A stretch of 64,000 nucleotides of DNA from Mrakia gelida (taxonomy: Eukaryota; Basidiomycota; Tremellomycetes; Cystofilobasidiales; Mrakiaceae), in NCBI GenBank assembly GCA_024345305.1, contig BRON01000018.1:620001-684000 (forward strand), written 5' to 3'. Below the pieces are notes generated by a model. That model did not search any database and was not told the origin of the DNA. It saw only the letters and a program-made list of their open reading frames with translations. A program made the translations under genes and the position numbers. This document shows positions 55,579-64,000 of the stretch, piece by piece; position 1 is the first letter of the stretch; each line of letters begins with the position of its first letter.

Positions 55579-56564
55579 TCATTTCGTCTTCTTGTCCCCT
55601 CCCCCTCCGCTCCCAAACGAAACCGCTCCCGACTTCGCAAGTCGTTTGGAGCTGTTCAACATCGCCTGGGACTGCTGAGTCACGTACTCCTCGGTGGTGA
55701 GACCTCGTCGATCCGTCTTGACGGACATGCCGTTCTCGTCGAGGGTTCTGAGGGAGGAGGGACGAACGAGAGGGAGAATTAGTGAGTGAAGGAGGGACGG
55801 AGGAGAGGATTGAAGGTGAGCGAGGCGGGTGGGAGGTGGATTGGGTGTAGAAAGAAGGGCGAGGAGAGGGTTGGGACGGTTGGGAGTAGGAGGACGGAGG
55901 GAGGGAGAGAAACAAGAGTTGAGCTCACAATCCAGACTCCTTCATGCTCTTCTTCGCTCCTGCCACACCGCTCTGAATGGCCTGGTGGATCATGTATCCG
56001 ACGTCTGAAATGGTCAGAAAGAGGCTGTGTCAGTTTGGGGATTGAAAGAGAGAGGAGGGAGGGTTGTTGGGAAGAGAAGGACGAGGGAGGAGGGAGGGGA
56101 CGAGCTCAAGCTCGAGCTGAAGGAAGGAGGCGAGGAAAGCGAGCAGCCCAGGGAGAGACTATGAGTTCAACCAGAGGTGATCGAGACCCTCAAGCTATCT
56201 TCATGACTATGGGAGGTCCAAAAAAGACCAAGATGTCAAGGAAGGTCTGCATCCCTTCCCTTCCCAGCCCGCTCTCCTCCCTCCTCACCTCCCTTGTTCC
56301 CGCGGTTCCTTCTCCGTGCTCCCATCCTCCAACCCATCCCAGTAAGACCCAAGCCCAAAGGAGACTCACATCCAACTCCAATGAGGATGACGAGCGTAAA
56401 GAAGCCAGAGAAGTAGTCCCTACGAGAGAGCAACGACCAAAACAAAAGGGAGAGAAGGGTGAGCTCGAGCTTCGTGCCGTCACGTCTCTCACGAGCTTCT
56501 CTCTCCACGAACGAAGGAGGGAAGAGAGGGGGACTCACGACCAGGAAGTGATAGATTGAGCCAT
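55579..56564 (-). CDS. Small single-pass membrane protein
   Basis: Four exons give about 105 residues: MAQSITSWSDYFSGFFTLVI, a membrane segment (FFTLVILIGVGYVGYMI), then AIQSGVAGAKKSMKESGL, DENGMSVKTDRRGLTTEEYV, AMLNSSKRLAKSG and a Gly/Lys end GGGGDKKTK. Exon junctions are in phase with GTGAGT donors. The protein has a short N-terminus and a polar C-terminal part, as in many small ER or mitochondrial membrane subunits, but the family was not recognised. Confidence 0.75.
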
Positions 56565-56942
56565 ATCGAGATGTATAGATACAAAGAGGGCGCTACAGTG
56601 AGAGGATGGTGGTTTGTGAGCACCCTTGAAAATGAAGAAGGTGAACGAGGGAGGAGGTCGGCGGGCGAGGGCTGCGAGGTTTGGACGTTGGTGACGTCAA
56701 AGGGCTTTTGTTGTTGTTTCCTTTTCTTGGGAGCAGGGAGAAAGGAGAGTTTGAGCCCGATGATCTGACTAGGTCTTCGAGGTCGGAATATTTCCAAGGC
56801 GGGAGGTGAGTCAGAGAGGAACGCGGCTGACTTCGCCTCCCTCAAGTCGCCCTTGGTTTCGAGCTCACCTCTTCGAGTCATCCTTCGACCACCACCCTCT
56901 GAACCTCCCTTCTTGACTTCTTACTTCACGGTCGTGCCCAGC

Positions 56943-58803
56943 ATGACCACTTCCACTCTTCTAGAGGATGGATCGTCTCCCGACCTCGTTGTCCTTCCCT
57001 CGCAGGCTCAGCATCAACTCGACGAAGCTCAACCTCCTCCCGCTTCCACTCCCAAACCTCCCACCGTTCCTTACACCAGAGCTCGCAGGCCCTTGCTCTC
57101 GTCCGACCTAGGCGCCATCCTCAGGCTCGGACCCTTGCTACCTAAGATCCAACGAAGCTCGGAAGGCGAGAGGGTAGATAGCACTTGCCTGCTCTTTTCG
57201 CCTCCGCCTTCCCTCCTCCCACCTCGCGCCTCTGAGCTTCCTCCTCACGGCTATCGTACGTCTTCAACCCTTCTCTTCTTTCTCTCGCACGCTCAAGGTT
57301 TCCTCTCTATCTGAAGAGCGAGCTGACTGACTTGTCATCTTGCTTCCCTCCTTCCAGCCTCCTCGATCCCTCTCGACTTCATTCGACTTCACCTCGCCTG
57401 CGCAAGCATCGTCGGCTCTCCCATCCCTCTACGAGATTTCCTTCGATACCCTGTCTTCCCCAAACCTTATCCGACCTGGCCACCTACCATCGATGGCGAC
57501 GTCAAGATCCCCATCGCTCTCAACTGGTATGCGACGGACGGGAGCCTCGAAGGACTCAGTGAGCTCGAATCTCCGTCCCTCCCTCCATCCGCTTCGTTCT
57601 TCTCCTCCCTTCGACCTTTTCGTGAATTCTACGTTACTCCCCTATTCTTCTTTCGTCACTCCTCTCAAAGCTTCACTCTCTTCTCCTGATCCGTGCGAGT
57701 CTGCTCTTGAAAACTGACAACCCTCTCTCTTCGTCCGTCCCTCCATTTCCAGGTTGCTACGGCGACGACGTAGCGGTTGGAGCTGTCGAGATGGTCTGCA
57801 ACTACACCGAGCACCAGTTCTCTACTGTGGGATCTCCCACTTCGATCCAGGTACGCTTGTTCGTCATGTATCGCTTCGAGCAATCCAACAAAGCTCGTCG
57901 CGTCGAATCTCCGAAGAGCTCACCCGTCTCTCTCTCTCTCGTCACTTTCAGATCGCCTTCGAGGACGCCAAAGCCGTGGCTGAGTATGCTCTCAAGACCA
58001 GGCACGTCGTCCTGTCTTCTCTCCATCAAACTTCGAACTCCTGCGTCGTCGAATGATCTTCGACGCGACTCGCTCGCTTACGACCTCCCTCTCTTTTCTT
58101 CAGACACGCCCAATCCTACGCCGATGGAAACCATCGAACCTCCATCCTCTACCTCTTCCTCATCCTCTGGACGGCTGGATACGACACTCGAGACCTCGAC
58201 CCCCTCCTCCTTTACCTCGCCATCGCTCCCTCTCGACCTCTCGCCAACGAAACCACGACGATCATCGAACCAGGAGAGGACGACCCGACCATCCTTCCTC
58301 TCGCCAAGCTCATCATCAAGCACGTCAGGAGAGGAGCGATGTCGGAGGAGGCTCAGGAGGTGGTGGCTGAGAGAGTGAAGGCTCTTCCCGTTGTGGTTTC
58401 GTTGTTGTTCTTCGTGAGTTTGACCGCTCTTTCCCTCGTTGCGTCTCGATCGACGGAGATTGTTCCTGACTCACTCCTTGCCCTTTCTTCGCTTCCCCAC
58501 CGTTCAGATGAAAGCGTGGTTGGGAGTTCAGCCTGTCGGTCGCAAATGCCCGTCGTCCGACAGCTGGATCGCTCCGGGCAAGGGAGCCTTCAAAGAGTGG
58601 CTGCAGAAGTACAGACGATTCAACATGACTCCAGAGGGAAGGAGGGTCTACCAGTTGATGAAGAGACTCTCGCCGAGGACGAAGGTTTACTGGTTCGTCC
58701 TCGATTTCGGCTTCGATTCCACGCGTCCTTCGAGTTCGTTTCGTCTCTTTCGTTCGTTTTGCTGACCGACCACTTTGTCTGCTCGCTCCTTCAACCAAGC
58801 AGA
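56943..58803 (+). CDS. Fic/DOC-like protein
   Basis: Six exons plus the splice-made stop: 56943-57255, 57358-57558, 57753-57850, 57952-58001, 58104-58413, 58508-58692, then 58803; 385 residues. Conserved-looking parts: PLDFIRLHLACASIVGSPIP, DVKIPIALNWYATDGSLEGL, VEMVCNYTEHQFSTVGSPTS, AFEDAKAVAEYALKTRHAQS and YADGNHRTSILYLFLIL. The last resembles the Fic loop HxFxDGNxR, but the catalytic His position is Gln. Fic proteins transfer AMP or other groups to target proteins; without His the activity is doubtful. The intron starting at 58002 uses a GC donor. The final splice joins TG to A, giving TGA. Without that splice the frame would end at 58765. Confidence 0.65.
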
Positions 58804-59182
58804 GTTCATTCCTCGGATCCATCACACCACAACCAGCTCTACACGGTCTTCTATCCTCTCTGCACCCTCGCCTTTCGCCTTCCCTCGTCACGCTCGACGC
58901 GCCGCTTCTCCATCACGCCTTCTTAGCTTTCTCTGCTTTATTCCTTTGTTGTTTCTTCTTTCTCGCACACCCACTCGCATATTCAAGACATATCTTCAAC
59001 CTACCATCCCCGCCATTTCTCCCTTCTCGCTCGCTTTTCTTCGACCTTCGTTTGTTGTTCGTTCTCTCTCGCTACTCGCTTCACCCACTCTTGCATGATG
59101 CTATCAATCTTCACTCGCTCTCACTCTCGACTAACGACTGGGGGTATGACAAGATGATTGGAAGCTATGAAACGCCCGAAGT
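58804..59182. other. Convergent 3' region
   Basis: C/T-rich on the plus strand. Between the Fic-like gene and the Cpl1-like gene; no gene recognised. Confidence 0.5.
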
Positions 59183-60844
59183 CTAGCTCGACGATCTGTT
59201 GCTAGCGACAACGCAGTCCCCGTCGCGCAAAGTCCATCCCTCGCTGCAGCTCGAGATCTCGCAGTTCCCTTTGTGACACGACACACCACCGAGCGGGACT
59301 CCTGGAATGGCGGAGCAGCTGCGAAACAGGAAGGCGAAGTCAGTTGGAGAGGTTCGAAGCGAGGCAGACGCGTCGTCAACTCACTCTCGTCCGACCGTCG
59401 CGTTCGTCCCTCCGACGGCACTCTTCCCTTCCAAGCAGCCACCGCAGGACTCGAGCTCTTCCACGACGTCGAGGCACTGGAAGAGGTAGATTTGGAGCGC
59501 GAGTTAGCTTCGAAGGTCGAGAGAGAGACGAGTTCGACGCGATTCACCTCGTAGCCTTCCTTTCCCCCCTCGACGAGGCAAGCCGACGTCCCAGCAGGGC
59601 AGAGCTTCAAGTTGGGATCATCGTTCGATGTGTCCATAACGAGGTTCCTCTTTCGTCGAATGAGGCCACTGGCGGTAGCGTCAGCGGAGTGGGAGAAGTA
59701 CTGCGACGAGCGAAACAGAAAACAAAGCGGGCGCGAGTCAGTTCGCTCGAACGATCTTCCTGGAGGGCGGAAGGACTGACTTGGTAGTCGTATCCATAAG
59801 CTGAGCAGGACTCGGAGGGAGCAGCGGAAAGAGTGTTGCCCTGAATTTCGAAAGAAGAGGAGTCAGCGCGAACGAGAAGCGAACGACGCGTCGGGGGAGA
59901 CGACTCACGCAGCTCTTCAGAATGCAAGGAGGGGGTCATCAGCTTCCAGAACGTGAGTGAACGAGGAATGAGTAGATACTCACGCAGTAACGACCCTGAA
60001 AGCTGAAAGCCGTGTACTTGTAGCGTCGACACCAGTCGAAGCAATATCCTGCAGCTCCCCAAAAACATCGATCAGGCTTCGATTTTCCGCTCAACCGACG
60101 CAAGGCAGTTTATGTACTCACTGAGGTTGTCTGCCTCTAGAGGCTGGCTCTGAAAATTGAGCCCCTCCAACGGACCGCACTGAACGAACGAGAACGTCGA
60201 GCCGGTTGTGTGAATCTGCGACGCGCGATCGGTTCGTTTTGCGATCAGCTCGAGTCTCGAACTCTCACTGCAGCAGAGAAGAAAGAGGGACTCACCTCAT
60301 AAGCACCCTCGCTATCTTCGTCGGCTGTGGTGAGTAGAGTAGCGTCGGGGACAGGTTGACTCCCGCAGAGGCATTCCATTTGGACTTGGAGCGAGAAGTA
60401 TCGAGACCAGGCGACGACGTTGTAGGAGCCTGCTTCGCAGAGACTGACACCTGATGAGCGATAGCCGGAAGAGGAAGCGCGTGAGTTTCAGATCAAGGGA
60501 GAAGGAGTGCAAGACGGGAAGGGGCGTGGGAAAGAAAAGCGGGAGTCGCCGTACATTCTCGGAAAGTCGTGTGATAACCTCCAAACGGGTACACGACAGG
60601 ATTGATGTAGCCGTAGTCGTCGAAGGACCGTCGCCAGCCTAGGAATGTATAGGGAGAACCTGGGGTCAGAGAGAGGGAGAGTCAGCGTCCGAACTGGGGG
60701 CGGAGAGATGCAGGGAGAGAGAGAATCACCTGGAACGGGAGTCGATGGAGCTGTTGATGCCTCAACGAGGGTTGCTGTTGACGCGAAGAAGAATAGAAGA
60801 CCAAAGATCTGACTAAGGCGAATAGAGGATAATGGGTAGATCAT
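59183..60844 (-). CDS. Cpl1-like secreted cysteine-rich protein
   Basis: Secreted protein of the basidiomycete Cpl1-like family (Cryptococcus Cpl1 is an extracellular effector; established knowledge). The ATG at 60844 starts a hydrophobic signal (MIYPLSSIRLSQIFGLLFFF, ASTATLVEAS). The N-terminal half is Cys/aromatic-rich: GWRRSFDDYGYINPVVYPFG, CVSLCEAGSYNVVAWSRYFS, MECLCGSQPVPDATLL, FSFVQCGPLEGLNFQSQP and FDWCRRYKYTAFSFQGRYC. The C-terminal half is the Cpl1 domain: LKLCPAGTSACLVEGGKEGY, CLDVVEELESCGGCLEG, then CSAIPGVPLGGVSCHKGNC, EISSCSEGWTLRDGDCVVAS. It ends at TAG 59183. The mid-protein RRKR could be a Kex2 site. Exon junctions fall between Cys pairs. Role here unknown. Confidence 0.82.
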
Positions 60845-61172
60845 GGCTGTGGGAAAGAGATAGAGGATCTCGAAGGGGCGGGAAGCTCAGTTTCGAACTC
60901 GACGCGAGACCGTGACTGTCGAAGGCGGTTCTTCGAACTCTCCTTCTCTACTGGGCAGTCTGAACTCCTTCTTCGAGGCAAAAACTCGCACCTGATAGCT
61001 ATCATATCGTGTGCTTGGCGAGAAAAGGACATCTCGGCGAGGCGGATGAGACGAGCGCGCTGAAGGTTGGGAATTGAGAGGCGGCTGCACGTTGCAGAGA
61101 GTTTACGAAGCACTTCAAGACGAAGAGGGGAGAGGCAATCTGGAGAAGAGTAAAATACAGGGACTCGTCAAA
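60845..61172. promoter_or_regulatory. Divergent promoter region
   Basis: 328 bases between the starts of the Cpl1-like gene (minus) and the F-box-like gene (plus). Confidence 0.55.
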
Positions 61173-62368
61173 ATGTCTCCTCCCCTGCGAGTCCCTCTCG
61201 AGGTGCTCGAACGAATCCTCTTCTTCGCCTTCGCTCCCCTCGCCTCCCCTTCCTCCTCCTCCCTTCCCGTCACCTCCAAGGATCTCCTCGCTCCCCCTCT
61301 CGGGACCTCCCACCTCCTCCTCATCTCCAAGGGAACTCGTCAGATCGCCCTCCCTCTCTGCTCCATCATCTCCATCGTCCAAAAAACGGGCTGGGCAACC
61401 TTCCTCGATCCCATCGACGGACTCCTCGTCGGAGACGACAACGAGGAAAGAGCATCCTTCGTCAAAGAGCTCTGGATCAACGTCGCCTCCCAGGCCCAGA
61501 TTCCTATGGACTACACCGTCATCAGGAAGGCACTACAGGAGTTCAGACGTCCAGGTCGAATCCTCGTCGAGCTCGAGCAGGTCGTCCTTCCCGATCTCAA
61601 CCTTCTCCAACTCTTCCTCTGCGGTACCCACCCGAACTACTACCAACTTCAATCCAAGGCGACCCACCACAACGGCTTCAGTGACTACGGAAGGCTGGTC
61701 AATACTTGGGGAGAGACAACCTTCCTCAGTGTCGCAGCAGAGTTCTGGGAGAGCGACGCGATCTACGCTTGCCCTCACTCCGCCGAGAACCCTTTGGAAA
61801 CCGCAGTGTTCGACGACTTCTACGACGAAAGGATTCAGGAGCTCTTCATGGAGACGGAACTCCCGAGCACGGACGATTTGGAGGAGCAGGTCCAGTCCGA
61901 ACGAGAAGAGACATCGATGGGGCTCTTCCTCGACCCCGAACTTCCTCCTCGAACTGTTCAAGTTGGTCTCGACGCTCTCGGAGAGGTTGCCCTCTCCGGT
62001 CTGGAAGGTCTTGGACTCGTCGAAGAGTTCCTCGTCGTCTATCCTCCCACAGGGCTCGACCTTGAGAAGGCGGCCGATGCGAAGACGACGATGAACGCCT
62101 TCCACACCCATGGTTTCCTCGAGCACGCTTTGGACGCCGCCTTGGAGTTCGAAGGGTTCCCTCGATCGTTCTGGGAGCTGGCTCGAGGGTTACACGAGTT
62201 CGAGTTGGGAGAAGACTGGACCTGGAGGCATGAAGATGGGACGCTGGTGGGATTGAACGAGGCGTTGGAGGAGGTCAGTCGACTTCGGCCTCGAGCTCGC
62301 TCTCGTAGGAGGAACATTCCTGACTTCCTTTTATTCTCTCTGCTGTCCAGGATAACTCTTCGGAGTAG
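61173..62368 (+). CDS. F-box-like protein
   Basis: Two exons, 61173-62273 and 62351-62368; 372 residues. The N-terminus MSPPLRVPLEVLERILFFAF matches the F-box start (LPxEVLxxIL). It continues TSHLLLISKGTRQIALPLC, as in basidiomycete F-box proteins. The C-terminal half is acidic and helical (FWESDAIYACPHSAENPLET, LPSTDDLEEQVQSEREE, LEFEGFPRSFWELARGLHEF). The intron has a GTCAGT donor and a CCTGAC branch; exon 2 encodes only DNSSE. The ATG at 61173 is preferred to the upstream one at 61074, because the F-box begins there. Likely a substrate adaptor of an SCF ligase; substrate unknown. Confidence 0.75.
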
Positions 62369-62495
62369 TCAAGTAATCGCCGATCCTCCCCTCTCGCTCG
62401 CATCAACGTCGGTCAGTTCGAAGTTCCCGTCTCTCATCTCTCCTCGAGTTGTTCGCAGATTCTGATCATCCCTCTTCCTTCCATCCTTTCTCCAG

Positions 62496-62991
62496 CACTC
62501 AGATACTGCACACCACGGATTTTGCCTCACCACTCCATCCTCTTTCGTCGCCTCGGACCCTGTGAGTCCGCCGTTCGTCCATCTCGAAGGTGCGACGCGT
62601 CCGATCAAACCTCGAGCTTTCGCTGACTTCGCCTTTCCTTTCGCCCTTCAGCTTTCATCCCTCACCCGCCTCTATGCCCTCCTTTCTCTTTTCAATTCAT
62701 CGTCACATCGGTACCCTCGCCTCAACATCTCGTCGCTCAGGAGACATCAACACACATCGCAGGGAAGGCCGTCGAAGTCGTCGTCGCAGGAGGCTGGGAC
62801 TCCTCGATGGAGATCGCTCGTAGGATGGTCATCACATCGCAGGGAAGGCCGTCGAAGTCGTCGTCGCAGGAGGCTGGGACTCCTCGATGGAGATCGCTCG
62901 TAGGATGGTCATGATTTGGGTCCTTCTCTCGTCTGCCTCTTTCGCGGGAAAGGAACGAAAGGATCACGCTTGGGACGCTGGCAGGAGATGA
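62496..62991 (+). CDS. Possible gene interrupted by an 80-base duplication
   Basis: An exon-like segment (HSDTAHHGFCLTTPSSFVAS, 62496-62561) ends at a GTGAGT donor. A second coding-like segment reads HIAGKAVEVVVAGGWDSSME, IARRMVMIWVLLSSASFAGK and ends at TGA 62989. The second segment contains the 80-base tandem repeat; because 80 is not a multiple of three, the frame is broken between the copies. I cannot decide whether this is a small gene, an exon of the F-box-like gene, or debris. Confidence 0.3.
62753..62912. repeat. Perfect 80-base tandem duplication
   Basis: Two identical, adjacent 80-base units (62753-62832 and 62833-62912), each starting CACATCGCAGGG and ending ATGGTCAT. Confidence 0.97.
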
Positions 62992-63566
62992 AGGCGAACG
63001 GGAGCGAACGTCGAGTCAAACAAGCATCTTTTTTTCGCTGAGCACCGAAAGACGACTGGATAGATAGATAGATAAAACAAGAGACCACCGAGCCACGACG
63101 AGATCCTCGTCCTAACCCCTTCCCTGCCATCCCTCGCCTCGCCCTTCGACAAACGTCCCTCGCAGCGGACTCCTCCCTCAACCCAACCACCAGCCTCGTC
63201 TCGAGGGTACTCTCGCGGCTCTCCTCGATGTTGCGTGAGCGGACCGAGAGGGAAGTGGTACCTGCTGATAGGGAAGCCGAGAGAGCACGGTCAGAACGAG
63301 AGGACGCGTCGAGCGAAGACGAGTCGAACGGCAAGACTCACGAGATGAAGAACCGAAGAAGTTCCTATTCCGCCGAGAGGGCGTCCAGGTAAGATGTATT
63401 GAGACTGAAGGAGTAAAGAGGCACATAGAAAAGTCAGCGAGCCTTCAAGGAAGGAGAGAAGGAGAAGAAGTCGAAAACGAACGAGTGATGGACCAGAGGA
63501 GGACGACGCGACGAGGAGCCGGTGGCGATAGGGACCCAACTGAGCAAAGAAAGCGATAGCAGACAT
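62909..63566 (-). CDS. Possible small protein gene, minus strand
   Basis: ATG 63566 opens MSAIAFFAQLGPYRHRLLVA; a later exon is SQYILPGRPLGGIGTSSVLH; the next is GTTSLSVRSRNIEESREST, TRLVVGLREESAARDVCRRA and RRGMAGKG. GTGAGT and GTTCG donors and AG acceptors are present. The 3' end is uncertain: the open frame runs to 62909, through a GATAGATAGATA microsatellite region near 63060. Low-confidence model with no recognised family. Confidence 0.35.
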
Positions 63567-63631
63567 GTCAGAGTTTGCACGAGAGAAAAAGAGAAGGCGA
63601 TGCTGAGCTCACCTGAGAAAAGAGACGACGA

Positions 63632-64000
63632 TCACTGCCGACCCGCCTCAAGCCTCGCTGCCTGCCACCTCGCCAAAGAACGCGAGACGTTGACCTCCCC
63701 AGTAATGAGCTCCTCGTCGAGCTCGGTGATGAAGTCGGCGTCTCGCAGTTCGGCTGGGAGGTAGGGGAGGATCTCGTGCTCGAAGTATTCCGATGTTGGT
63801 TGACTCCTTGGAGACGCGAGGTCGACGAGGACGTGAGGAAGGATGAAGAGGGAGAGGTTTGTGGTCTCCGTGAGGGAAGGAAGGTTGCCGAGCGTGGCGA
63901 AGAGTGGGAAGAGGTCGAGAGGGATTCGAATGGAGATGGTAGGGAGGATTTGAGGAAAGTCGAGGAGGAGGGTGAGGGATCGTCGTCGCTCGGTCGGGAG
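63632..64000 (-). CDS. C-terminal part of an unrecognised protein (runs off right edge)
   Basis: One uninterrupted frame from the edge to TGA at 63632: LPTERRRSLTLLLDFPQILP, IRIPLDLFPLFATLGNLPSL, NLSLFILPHVLVDLASPR, YFEHEILPYLPAELRDADFI, LDEELITGEVNVSRSLARWQ. Composition and codon use are coding-like. No family recognised. Confidence 0.6.
   Translation of the reverse strand, partial: LPTERRRSLTLLLDFPQILPTISIRIPLDLFPLFATLGNLPSLTETTNLSLFILPHVLVDLASPRSQPTSEYFEHEILPYLPAELRDADFITELDEELITGEVNVSRSLARWQAARLEAGRQ

Noticed and set aside
1..64000. TAG reassigned as a sense codon, suggested by the two internal TAGs
   Set aside because: Several clear genes end at TAG (FRS1, nrd1, Cpl1-like, TFIIIC-like, F-box-like).

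Overview
This is a GC-rich nuclear contig from a fungus, most likely a basidiomycete and, judging from gene content, possibly a Pucciniomycotina (Microbotryomycetes-type) yeast. The reasons are the very intron-dense genes (up to 14 exons), short introns of about 60-100 bases with GTGAGT/GTTCGT/GTACGT/GTCAGT donors and a strong CTGAC-type branch site, and a Cpl1-like secreted cysteine-rich protein. No rRNA, tRNA, CRISPR or bacterial-type features were seen. The species assignment is inference; intron phases were checked by hand for most genes.

Left part (1-12.5 kb): the 5' half of an M28 metallopeptidase (runs off the left edge), a Shr3 permease chaperone, an unrecognised protein, an F-box-type gene with an apparent frameshift, a secreted proline-rich protein with DGLYHP repeats (all minus), then a mitochondrial AAA ATPase (plus). 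Middle-left (12.8-26.5 kb): a large unrecognised protein with an in-frame TAG, a small acidic protein, a four-RRM Nrd1-type RNA-binding protein, and an MFS sugar transporter.

Middle (27-40.6 kb): two families of small secreted Cys-rich proteins, each present as two copies in opposite orientation (27.1-27.9 minus / 35.6-36.5 plus, and 28.5-29.7 minus / 39.4-40.6 plus), flanking the cytosolic phenylalanyl-tRNA synthetase beta-subunit gene. In each pair one copy is intact and the other carries a CGA-to-TGA nonsense codon. Right part (40.9-64 kb): UV-damage endonuclease Uve1, a TFIIIC tau55/GTF3C6-like subunit, a MYND-finger protein, a coiled-coil protein, a tandem pair of small charged paralogues, a PhnP-like metallo-beta-lactamase, a small membrane protein, a Fic-like protein, a Cpl1-like secreted protein, an F-box-like protein, a locus with a perfect 80-base tandem duplication, and a partial gene at the right edge.

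The most unexpected signal is not a gene: the palindromic octamer GACGCGTC occurs about 39 times in 64 kb (about one is expected by chance), in exons, introns and intergenic DNA alike and without a fixed reading frame.
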